A stretch of DNA of 35,738 nucleotides, from the NCBI GenBank assembly GCA_964519585.1, contig CAZFIO010000005.1, positions 1 to 35,738 of the forward strand, in the 5' to 3' direction. The notes below the pieces were generated by a model. The model saw only the letters and a list, made by a program, of their open reading frames with translations. It was not told the DNA's origin and did no database searches. The translations under genes and the position numbers were made by a program. This stretch comes from CAZFIO01 sp964519585. Lineage in GTDB: Bacteria; Bacillota; Clostridia; Tissierellales; Tissierellaceae. Below are positions 16,025 to 22,222 of the stretch, one piece after another. Positions within the stretch are counted from its first letter, which is position 1, and each line of letters opens with the position of its first letter.

Positions 16025-16173
16025 CTGCCTAATATAAGGAGACAACTTCTCCCCTTCCATATAAGTACCATAAAATAAAGATTTAGCTGATTACTATCTG
16101 CAGATACGTCATCCTTTAACCAATGTTTACCCTTTTTAATCTATCTATTGTCATATAATTAAAAATCCTAAAA

Positions 16174-16665
16174 TTATAAGGTAATATAATGGGGAATAAT
16201 ATCCTCATAGCTCCCATCTTTCATTAGAAAACCATTGGGAATGGTACCCAATTTAACAAATCCTAGCTTTTCATATAAGTAAAGTGCAGAAGTGTTTGTC
16301 TTAACTACTGCGTTAAATTGGAGGATTTTAAATCCTAGTTCTTTTCCTTTTTTTATGGAATCAATAAGAAGTTTTTCGCCAATACCTTGACCCCGTATAC
16401 CGATTTTCACAGCATAACTTGAATTACAGATATGGCCACATCTTCCTATATTGTTAGGATGAAGTATATATAGACCAACAATTTCCTGGCTCTTTGTATC
16501 ATAGGCCATTCCGGTAAATGATTGTTCTGAAAAAAACTTATCTCCACTTAATTCTGTTAAATTTTCTATTTGTGGAAAGGCATCACCAGCTTCAACAATT
16601 TCGTTCCATATAGAAATCATCTCTTTAATGTAGATTTTATCATATGATTTTATTTGAATATCCAT
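16174..16665 (-). CDS. GNAT-family N-acetyltransferase
   Basis: The 163-residue protein has the acetyl-CoA-binding motif A IRGQGIGEKLLIDSIKKGKE in its centre (about 93-112), preceded by SYAVKIG and followed by motif B LYLYEKLGFVKLGTIPNGF near 128-146. The substrate is not identifiable; the YLYEKLGFVKLG end is usual for the phosphinothricin-acetyltransferase-like and general GNAT groups. The open frame begins at ATG 16665. A possible promoter (TTGACC at 16815-16810, TATAAT at 16794-16789) has a short 15-bp spacer. The leader of about 120 bases shows no recognisable regulatory RNA. Confidence 0.85.
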   Translation of the reverse strand: MDIQIKSYDKIYIKEMISIWNEIVEAGDAFPQIENLTELSGDKFFSEQSFTGMAYDTKSQEIVGLYILHPNNIGRCGHICNSSYAVKIGIRGQGIGEKLLIDSIKKGKELGFKILQFNAVVKTNTSALYLYEKLGFVKLGTIPNGFLMKDGSYEDIIPHYITL

Positions 16666-16831
16666 ATATATCCTCTTTTCTATAGAAATAATGCCACTAG
16701 TTTAATATTTTCCTTCTTCCTTGCCATTTATTATCATCCTGGTTGATCCCCTCAATCCCCCTTAACCAATGAGTAAAAATCTATATTAATTATAACATAA
16801 GTTACCTTAGGTCAATCCATTAAATAAAAAA

Positions 16832-16868
16832 TCAAGCTAGAGTTTTCTTCATAAGAAATCTAGCTTGA
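16832..16868 (-). terminator. Terminator after the truncated anti-sigma-like gene
   Basis: On minus TCAAGCTAGA pairs with TCTAGCTTGA, with an inner TTTCTT/AAGAAA extension, then TTTTTTATTT. It is a strong Rho-independent terminator about 55 bp after the stop at 16925, and so a relic of a once-complete gene. Confidence 0.85.
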
Positions 16869-16924
16869 ATCTGAATAATTGTAGATATATAACTAGAATA
16901 AGAAGCATCCTGCAATCTTCATAA

Positions 16925-17091
16925 TTAGTCAGCATAAATATTTGGTTTTATAGCTAGAACTTCGTTAATATAAAGACTTTCATAGGGTATATCATCAAGT
17001 TTTTCTAAAAATTCCTCTACCCTACCATAGACTAGGACTCCATAGGTCTTCACACCATGTTCATCAATGTAGTTGAACGATTGCTCTGCGT
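16925..17091 (-). pseudogene. 3' remnant of a gene ending in a sigma-factor-regulator C-terminal-like domain
   Basis: About 54 codons survive, reading AEQSFNYIDEHGVKTYGVLV, then YGRVEEFLEKLDDIPYESLY, then INEVLAIKPNIYAD. The KTYGVLVYGRVEEFLEKL segment resembles the C-terminal domain (Sigma_reg_C) of membrane anti-sigma factors, by pattern memory only. The upstream part, which would hold the membrane helix and the sigma-binding domain, is gone. The frame runs instead into the 113-bp repeat at 17092, where the first 18 or so codons up to a TTG at 17146 are made of repeat DNA without any ribosome site. A good terminator still follows. I read this as a gene truncated at the repeat junction. Confidence 0.55.
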
Positions 17092-17204
17092 TTGTAGGGG
17101 CGACCTGCGGTCGCCCGCCGACCCCAAAGCCGGACCCCAAAAACAATCGCTAGACTATTGCTAGACTATTGTTTATCTATTGTTTGACTATCGTTTAATT
17201 CTCC
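17092..17204 (+). repeat. 113-bp dispersed repeat, copy 1 (REP-like hairpin plus five 11-bp units)
   Basis: This copy is identical base for base to 20769-20881. It begins TTGTAGGGGCGACC, then the hairpin GGGCGACC-TGC-GGTCGCCC, a GC-rich CCGACCCCAAAGCCGGACCC segment, then from 17146 to 17200 five 11-bp units: ATCGCTAGACT, ATTGCTAGACT, ATTGTTTATCT, ATTGTTTGACT, ATCGTTTAATT. The GC-rich half contrasts strongly with the AT-rich surroundings. It borders a truncated anti-sigma-like gene on the left and the end of the AlkD-like gene on the right. Confidence 0.9.
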
Positions 17205-17271
17205 TGATGCGACTTTAAAGTGTAGCATAGGTAGGTTATTCAAAATCCAAACCTAACCCTATAAATATTAA

Positions 17272-17916
17272 TCAAATATACTTACTTCCTTCCCTTCTAC
17301 TTAAACTAGATAAATCATTATTGTCAATAAAATCTCTTACCCATTTCTTATTAGTTTTTGAGTATTCTCTTAAGGCCCAGCCTATTGCTTTGTTTACAAA
17401 GAACTCATTAGTCATGGAATTATGTAAAATAGACTTACTTAAAAACTCTGTATCCGTATTTTCCTTATATTTTAACTGAAATATTATAGATACTCTCTTT
17501 AGCCAAATATTATCTGATTCTATCCATTTTGACAAAATGTCATCCCTTATCTCTGGATATTTCATAGCTATATGCCCTACTAGGGGATTTATAGCATCTA
17601 CACTATCCCACCAGGATTTTCTTATTAAGAGTTTCTCTATATTGATCATATCACTAGGGGTAAATAAATCCTTAACTAGATTCATATACTCAATCCCTAG
17701 ATACTGAAATTCTCTTTCAGGTAAATCATAGGACTGAAAGATAAAATCCCAATCAATCTCTTTTTCCTTTTTCTTATCTTTAAAAAAGTCCTTTGACAGC
17801 CTCTTCCATTCTGGTTTTTTTAGACCCAAAAATACAAACTGGTTTTTCATATACCTAGCCATTGGCTCTGCTTGCTTGTCATTTTTATTCTTGTAGAAAA
17901 CTTGAAAAATATCCAT
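17272..17916 (-). CDS. AlkD-like DNA alkylation repair protein
   Basis: The 214-residue protein is an all-helical HEAT-like repeat glycosylase. AlkD enzymes excise N3- and N7-alkylpurines. Visible marks are GLKKPEWKRLSKDF near the N-terminus, REFQYLGIEY, RKSWWDSVDAINPLVG around 99-114 with the conserved Trp and Asp of the active site, IWLKRVSIIFQLKYK with the conserved Arg, and FFVNKAIGWALREYSKTN. Length fits the family (about 220-240). The frame is open from 17943, but the ATG at 17916 has AGGGGAGGT with good spacing, so I start there. Nothing nearby suggests an adaptive-response operon. Confidence 0.9.
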   Translation of the reverse strand: MDIFQVFYKNKNDKQAEPMARYMKNQFVFLGLKKPEWKRLSKDFFKDKKKEKEIDWDFIFQSYDLPEREFQYLGIEYMNLVKDLFTPSDMINIEKLLIRKSWWDSVDAINPLVGHIAMKYPEIRDDILSKWIESDNIWLKRVSIIFQLKYKENTDTEFLSKSILHNSMTNEFFVNKAIGWALREYSKTNKKWVRDFIDNNDLSSLSRREGSKYI

Positions 17917-18049
17917 AGCTACCTCCCCTATAAATTTACTCATATGACCCTAGATCTCAGATTCTAAACTTTCCTTTTTTTCATCTTGCACGCCCAAAAT
18001 TATAAATTTTATTTGTTTATCATCTTGCTATTAGCTACAATACAAATAT

Positions 18050-19084
18050 TTATAAAACCCCTGATTCTAATAAGGTAAATGTTTTATCCTGACAATTTAC
18101 CTCAGCAAGGGTACCATAGGGCAGTATGCACATAGGTTGATTGTGTCCAAAGGTCATATTATAGACAATTGGAGTATTATGTAAATTATTTTCATCCACT
18201 ATCTTTATAATTACTTCTTTATAATCATCATAAAATTTCCCCTGATAAGGCTTTCCAAATAAGATTGCCTTTGCTTTCTGTAGAATACCTAGAGTTGCAT
18301 AATTTCTTAGCCAATATAGCAAATTATCAGGTTCAGGGGTCTCCTCAGAGGTTTCAAAGAAAAGAATTGTATTGTCAAATATAGATTCATCTGGCCATAA
18401 TTTACTTCCCTTAGCCATCTCAAGGACTTCTATGCAACCACCAAATAACCTTCCCCTAACAATACCTGTTCCTTGCAAAAACTCATATCCTAAATTATCT
18501 TCCATGGTTTTAGGAGTATCTTTATTGGCTTCCAGCCATTCAATCCTCTCACCAGTCCACTTTTCTGCAGCCGGGATTTGACCAATAGAGGTATTGCTAA
18601 ATAAAGCTTTCTTGATATATTCTCTAGTGTAATCAAACATCTTAATATTTTCAGCAAATTCTGCTAGAATTGAAGGCCCATAAAAACTTGTTAATCCAGC
18701 CTTATAGCACATCAGGTGGGTTATAGTTGAATCTGAATAACCAATAAATATCTTAGGGTTATTTCTTATAACTTCAAAATCTATATAGGGTAGAAGGCGA
18801 ATACTATCATCTCCACCAATACATGAAAAGATGGCCTTAATATCAGGATTTTTGAATGCATTCATTAGATCTTTTGCCCTTGCTTCAGGATGCTTGTAAA
18901 TATAGTCTGAACCCATTAATGTGTTTTCCATTTCAATAACTTTCAGGCCAAATACCTCTTCTAATCTTGACTTTCCCACTTGGTATCTCCACAATAAGTC
19001 TGGGTCACCTGCACCTCCCCAAGAAAGGCTAACAGTTGCCACCATGTCCCCAACCTTAAGTCTCTCAGGTCTTATTAATCTCAT
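18050..19084 (-). CDS. S66-family peptidase (LD-carboxypeptidase / MccF-like)
   Basis: The 344-residue protein has the S66 layout. The nucleophile is probably Ser117 in FIGYSDST. Upstream is AIFSCIGGDDSIRLLPYIDF, then GIVRGRLFGGCIEVL, FFETSEETPEP with the catalytic Glu, and VYNMTFGHNQPM with the catalytic His. S66 enzymes include LD-carboxypeptidases that trim murein tetrapeptides and MccF-type hydrolases that inactivate microcin-C-like peptide-nucleotides. The length and the SETSEE region resemble MccF homologues, but sequence alone does not settle substrate. There is no signal peptide, so it is cytoplasmic. It is monocistronic; an extended -10 (TGGTATAAT near 19153) is a possible promoter. 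Confidence 0.88.
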   Translation of the reverse strand: MRLIRPERLKVGDMVATVSLSWGGAGDPDLLWRYQVGKSRLEEVFGLKVIEMENTLMGSDYIYKHPEARAKDLMNAFKNPDIKAIFSCIGGDDSIRLLPYIDFEVIRNNPKIFIGYSDSTITHLMCYKAGLTSFYGPSILAEFAENIKMFDYTREYIKKALFSNTSIGQIPAAEKWTGERIEWLEANKDTPKTMEDNLGYEFLQGTGIVRGRLFGGCIEVLEMAKGSKLWPDESIFDNTILFFETSEETPEPDNLLYWLRNYATLGILQKAKAILFGKPYQGKFYDDYKEVIIKIVDENNLHNTPIVYNMTFGHNQPMCILPYGTLAEVNCQDKTFTLLESGVL

Positions 19085-19183
19085 GAAATCCCCGCCTTAA
19101 TTTAACTTGTTAAAGTTACAATTGTACACCTTAATACTTACTTTCATTATACCATAATCATCCATAAGTAAATCATAATATAA

Positions 19184-19220
19184 ATGGAGTAGAGTTCTTT
19201 TTATATCAACTCTACTCCAT
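19184..19220 (-). terminator. Probable terminator of the XRE/membrane-protein operon
   Basis: ATGGAGTAGAGTT and AACTCTACTCCAT form a perfect 13-bp stem with an 11-base loop, about 40 bp after the stop at 19262. The run after it on minus is TTATATTATG, so the U tract is weak. Confidence 0.6.
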
Positions 19221-19261
19221 CCATGTTTTGCCTAGTTATAAAGACCAAGATGATAATAATT

Positions 19262-19717
19262 TTATTCAATTATATCCTCATCATTCAATTCCTTTTCTAT
19301 GGCTCCTTGCTTTTTCTTGTTTATACCTATCATTATTAAACGAAATATAAAAAATAAAGTAACAAAACCTACAAAGTATGATAGTAGGCTGTTCATTTTA
19401 TGGTTACCACTTAGATATGCAAAAAGTACTACAGATATAATGCCTGATATAAGTGTATTTAAAAAGATTTTTTTCTTACCGTCACCTCTTGGGTTCCAAA
19501 TATCAATTCCTTTTTTGTAGTTTGCAATAATATTATAAACCCCACATCCCATTAAAACAAAAAATTCAACAGCATACTGTGCAAAGGGGGCCTTCAGTAA
19601 AAATTGTTGCACAATAACAGATATTAGCAATATTGTAACAAGCCAGGCATAACCTCTACTTTGTATTTTTCTTCGTTCTGCTATGATGCGCTCATCATTA
19701 ATCTGATTATTTTTCAT
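19262..19717 (-). CDS. Multi-helix membrane protein of XRE-linked pair
   Basis: The 151-residue protein has four predicted membrane helices (about 25-42, 49-65, 84-102, 112-132) and charged ends. It resembles the DUF6773-type proteins that are often paired with a short XRE regulator in Firmicutes; that family name is a recollection, not a search result. ATG 19717 overlaps the regulator stop as TAATG, and the ribosome site GGGAGGAG lies inside the regulator's last codons, so the two are translationally coupled. It ends with an acidic tail (KELNDEDIIE). Function is unknown. The pairing suggests the regulator controls this membrane protein, perhaps in a stress or membrane-active-compound response. 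Confidence 0.72.
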   Translation of the reverse strand: MKNNQINDERIIAERRKIQSRGYAWLVTILLISVIVQQFLLKAPFAQYAVEFFVLMGCGVYNIIANYKKGIDIWNPRGDGKKKIFLNTLISGIISVVLFAYLSGNHKMNSLLSYFVGFVTLFFIFRLIMIGINKKKQGAIEKELNDEDIIE

Positions 19718-19914
19718 TATATCTCCTCCCAAAACAAGTCATTTAATGTTTTACCAAGTGCTCGGCATATTGCAATACATAAGTTTAAAGTAGGGTTATA
19801 ATTGCCTGCTTCGATTAACCCAATAGTCTGTCTTGTAACTCCAACAGCTTTAGCTAAATCCTCCTGGCTCATATCATTTTCTATTCGTGCGATTTTCATC
19901 TTCTTATTCTTCAT
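19717..19914 (-). CDS. Small XRE-family transcriptional regulator
   Basis: The 65-residue protein is essentially one Cro/C1-type helix-turn-helix: KIARIENDMSQEDLAKAVGV then TRQTIGLIEAGNYNPTLNLC, ending LGKTLNDLFWEEI, the standard tail of this subgroup. The open frame extends to 19965, but ATG 19914 follows AAGGAGGT, which decides the start. A promoter lies just upstream, flanked by two direct copies of TATGCAAT, 42 bp apart, that may be its own binding sites. It is coupled to the membrane-protein gene by a TAATG overlap. Confidence 0.92.
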   Translation of the reverse strand: MKNKKMKIARIENDMSQEDLAKAVGVTRQTIGLIEAGNYNPTLNLCIAICRALGKTLNDLFWEEI

Positions 19915-19929
19915 AGCATACCTCCTTAC

Positions 19930-19979
19930 ATTGCATACTGTAATATATTTATTTCTATATGTCAAGTATATATTGCATA
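19930..19979 (-). promoter_or_regulatory. Promoter of the XRE operon with flanking direct repeats
   Basis: Minus strand: TTGACA at 19965-19960, 17-bp spacer, TACAGT at 19942-19937. TATGCAAT occurs at 19979-19972 and 19937-19930, 42 bp apart (about four helical turns), on either side of the promoter. Autoregulation by the XRE protein is the likely reading. Confidence 0.6.
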
Positions 19980-20016
19980 GCTATTTGTAATATAAGCAGA
20001 CTATCTTTCATGTCTG

Positions 20017-20541
20017 CTAAGGATTATATAGGTAATTTAGCTTCATATCCTTACCTTTTTTTATTATTTTATTAATCTTTGTTTTACTTGATAAGGAAAT
20101 TATCTCTTCAAGGGTCTTCTTCCAATTAGGATTTTTTATTTTAAAGAACTTATAATTGAATTGACCTGCAACTTGGATATAGTCACCACCTATGCTCTGC
20201 ATAAATAAGGATTCATCTATATTATCAAAATCTACTTTTATTATATACATATCTGGGTCATGGTTTGAAATCCATGAAGGCAATTTTCTCCTAAAATTCG
20301 ACTCTGAGATTAAGGACTTAAGCATTTCAATTTGATTTGCATCTAGAAAGTATTTTTGTTTCCCCTCAGACATGGGACCTTTCTCCGGAAACATTGTCCA
20401 TTTAGTAATTGTTACCGAAGATGTTTCAGATATGTTCTCTACACCATTAATATCACTGCCTCTTACATGCAAATATGGACAGACTAAGAATATTAAAATT
20501 ACAAGAACTATAGCTATTATTATTTTATATGATCTTTTCAT
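20017..20541 (-). CDS. Membrane-anchored hypothetical protein
   Basis: The protein of about 174 residues begins MKRSYKIIIAIVLVILIFLV, a single N-terminal helix that is either an anchor or an uncleaved signal. The rest is extracellular and mixed alpha/beta, with strands such as SSVTITKWTMFPEK and DMYIIKVDFDN and a basic C-terminus (KTKINKIIKKGKDMKL). I do not recognise a family. The frame opens at 20556, but ATG 20541 lies behind GGGGGTG. It stands alone: the XRE gene downstream has its own promoter. A short inverted repeat AGCAGAC/GTCTGCT (19995-20018) overlaps its stop and may be a weak terminator. Confidence 0.65.
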   Translation of the reverse strand: MKRSYKIIIAIVLVILIFLVCPYLHVRGSDINGVENISETSSVTITKWTMFPEKGPMSEGKQKYFLDANQIEMLKSLISESNFRRKLPSWISNHDPDMYIIKVDFDNIDESLFMQSIGGDYIQVAGQFNYKFFKIKNPNWKKTLEEIISLSSKTKINKIIKKGKDMKLNYLYNP

Positions 20542-20724
20542 ACAATACACCCCCATATATACTCTTTATATTGTATAATACTGCTTAAACTCATAATACC
20601 ACAATTATTTATCATTCTAATTCAAGTTTATTAAATTTATCTTTTCTTCAAGATATAACGGATGAATAATGATTTGTATAAATTTATATAACCTTAAGTC
20701 GTTTAAGGAGAATAAATCGACCCA

Positions 20725-20795
20725 GCGGGCCAGCAAAGCTAGCCCCTACGAGCATGTCATGGTTTAAATTGTAGGGGCGACCTGCGGTCGCCCGC
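20725..20795. repeat. Inverted pair of REP-like hairpins
   Basis: Two 25-bp units face each other around a 21-bp spacer. The left, read on minus, is GTAGGGGC-TAGCTTTGCTG-GCCCGC (20749-20725); the right, on plus, is GTAGGGGC-GACCTGCGGTC-GCCCGC (20771-20795). Ends are shared and centres differ, but each centre can fold on itself. This is the layout of paired REP elements (BIME/REPIN). With the 113-bp repeat it accounts for most of the 300-bp gap 20542-20842; the remainder upstream (20557-20724) shows nothing I can assign. Confidence 0.65.
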
Positions 20796-20881
20796 CGACC
20801 CCAAAGCCGGACCCCAAAAACAATCGCTAGACTATTGCTAGACTATTGTTTATCTATTGTTTGACTATCGTTTAATTCTCC
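20769..20881 (+). repeat. 113-bp dispersed repeat, copy 2
   Basis: Identical to 17092-17204 over 113 bp and in the same orientation. Its five 11-bp units span 20823-20877. The last codons of the 62-residue membrane protein (after LTNDVLG) are encoded by this repeat. Left of it is the second, inverted REP unit that copy 1 lacks. Beyond the shared block the flanks differ completely. Confidence 0.9.
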
Positions 20882-21031
20882 AAGTACGTCATTGGTTAAG
20901 TACAAGATTATACCAATAACACAAAATAAAAATATAGCAAGAAGTATAACTTTATACTTAGTTCTTAATGTATCCCACTTTTCTAAAGGAAGGGATAAAA
21001 CTTCTAAAATTGTTTCAAATAGAGAAATCAT
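20843..21031 (-). CDS. Small single-helix membrane protein with repeat-derived tail
   Basis: The 62-residue protein has one strong helix, KVILLAIFLFCVIGIILYLT, at about 27-46, after an amphipathic start. ATG 21031 follows AGGAG with 8-bp spacing, so it is probably translated. The last 12 or so residues (ELNDSQTIDKQ) are encoded inside the 113-bp repeat, whose 11-bp units carry stop codons in all minus frames. The original C-terminus was probably replaced. It follows another small membrane protein by 18 bp, as an operon. No family recognised. Confidence 0.6.
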   Translation of the reverse strand: MISLFETILEVLSLPLEKWDTLRTKYKVILLAIFLFCVIGIILYLTNDVLGELNDSQTIDKQ

Positions 21032-21049
21032 TAGGTATGCTCCTTTTAT

Positions 21050-21241
21050 TTAAGTTATAGAAATTCCTGCTAAAATAATTATTAATGAAATAGATGCATA
21101 TACTAGGCTACCTAAGTTTGCCTCCCCCTCCTTAACAGCAGTAGCTATTGCATTGGTAAGTGACCACACAAAGACAAAAGGCCATATAAACCATGTCCAG
21201 TAGTACAACACACCTATTCCTTGCATAAGTCCAATAAACAT
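21050..21241 (-). CDS. Small two-helix membrane protein
   Basis: The 63-residue protein starts MFIGLMQGIGVLYYWTWFIW at ATG 21241, with GGAGG 8 bp ahead; the frame opens 15 bp earlier at 21256 but that start lacks a site. Two hydrophobic segments (about 5-29 and 43-62) flank a short charged loop AVKEGEANLG. Its stop is 18 bp before the next small membrane protein, so the two are likely co-transcribed. I do not recognise it; the aromatic-rich first helix recalls small hydrophobic peptides of phage or toxin type, but there is no other support for that. Confidence 0.6.
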   Translation of the reverse strand: MFIGLMQGIGVLYYWTWFIWPFVFVWSLTNAIATAVKEGEANLGSLVYASISLIIILAGISIT

Positions 21242-21330
21242 AAGGTCAACCTCCATTCGAGCTAGAATTACTCTTATTATAGTAATTGAATTTTGGATTA
21301 CTAGTAAGTATTACTAATTGTTTATAAATC

Positions 21331-21981
21331 CTAATAATTCACTTGAATATTTATAATATTAGATTCTAAACCAAGCCTTTCTCTTAGTTCATCGCTTATT
21401 TCTAGTTTAAAGCTTGTATTTTCTGGGAGATTTTCAAATTCATAAATAAAAGCACCAACAACGGTTCCATCAGTCCTGTCAATATTGTTTGGCTCAATTC
21501 CAACTATTTTTAAATGATCGAAATCCTCCCCACTAATTTCACCCCTTCTAAAAACTTCGCCATGGATACTTGCAAGGGAGGACATCCTTGTAGAATAAAT
21601 AATTTTAAAGCTAGCTTTATTAACTTCTATATTTTCATCATTATCTATGGGATTTTCGTCCACTTCTATTTGGTAAACCCACTCACTTCTGGCTGATTCT
21701 ATCAAGGCATCATTGTCTAGATACTTAATTGCCCTATCAATAAAATTCCTATATTCATTTCGAATTTCCTCCGAGTTTTTAAGTGATAATTGGAAATCCT
21801 TATTTTTTTCCTCTAAATCTTTGATATCTTCCTCATATTTTTTTATTTTGTTTTGTAATTCTTCTATTTCTTCATCCTGATTTTCCTGCTCTTGCCCCAC
21901 ATTTGCCTGATTCTTGCATCCTGTTATGGTTAATATAAGTAATACAAGGATAAACAAAATTAACAACAATCTTTTTTTCAT
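21331..21981 (-). CDS. Coiled-coil lipoprotein of unknown function
   Basis: The 216-residue protein has a lipoprotein signal with Cys22 in LTITGCKNQ. A Glu/Lys-rich coiled coil follows at about 32-75 (EEIEELQNKIKKYEEDIKDL), then a globular domain with beta strands such as ASFKIIYSTRMSSLASIHGE and VVGAFIYEFENLPENTSFKL. It should sit on the outer face of the membrane. No family recognised. Upstream there is a 14-bp palindrome ACAAGTATACTTGT (22027-22040) and a REP-like GTAGGGG fragment. It lies just upstream of the two small membrane-protein genes on the same strand. Confidence 0.72.
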   Translation of the reverse strand: MKKRLLLILFILVLLILTITGCKNQANVGQEQENQDEEIEELQNKIKKYEEDIKDLEEKNKDFQLSLKNSEEIRNEYRNFIDRAIKYLDNDALIESARSEWVYQIEVDENPIDNDENIEVNKASFKIIYSTRMSSLASIHGEVFRRGEISGEDFDHLKIVGIEPNNIDRTDGTVVGAFIYEFENLPENTSFKLEISDELRERLGLESNIINIQVNY

Positions 21982-22074
21982 TTCCCAACCCCCATTTCAT
22001 ATATACATTAATAAGTTTCCACCCCTACAAGTATACTTGTCTTCACCATACCATAATAATCCAAATTAAAAAAA

Positions 22075-22102
22075 GGTACAGTTGTTTTTTATCAACTGTA
22101 CC
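22075..22102 (-). terminator. Terminator of the ppdK operon
   Basis: On minus GGTACAGTTG pairs with CAACTGTACC around an A-rich loop, then seven T residues. It lies about 120 bp after the ppdK stop; the gap contains a degenerate REP-like unit. Confidence 0.85.
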
Positions 22103-22150
22103 CTAAATCTTAATAAACTGTCCTTATATTGCCACTAGATTAACTATCCT

Positions 22151-22178
22151 TCAGGTGGAGCAGAGCCTCACCCCTACA
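22151..22178 (-). repeat. Degenerate REP-like unit
   Basis: Minus strand reads ATGTAGGGGTGAGGCTCTGC then TCCACCTG. It shares the GTAGGGG start with the REP units at 17094 and 20771 and can form an imperfect hairpin (GTG.GGC/GCT.CAC). A shorter GTAGGGGTGG fragment lies at 22028-22019. Confidence 0.4.
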
Positions 22179-22222
22179 TTTTTATTTGCATGGGTCTGTT
22201 GTTTTTTAAAGGATATCTATAG

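Noticed and set aside
16925..17146. 73-codon open frame as a complete small gene
   Set aside because: Its first codons are repeat DNA from a TTG without a ribosome site, and the remainder looks like only the end of a larger protein.
17146..17200. Short tandem repeats that might be a CRISPR array
   Set aside because: Units are 11 bp with no spacers and no cas genes nearby.
21050..21241. Type I toxin or holin
   Set aside because: Size and hydrophobicity would allow it, but there is no antisense RNA promoter, lysis gene or phage context.
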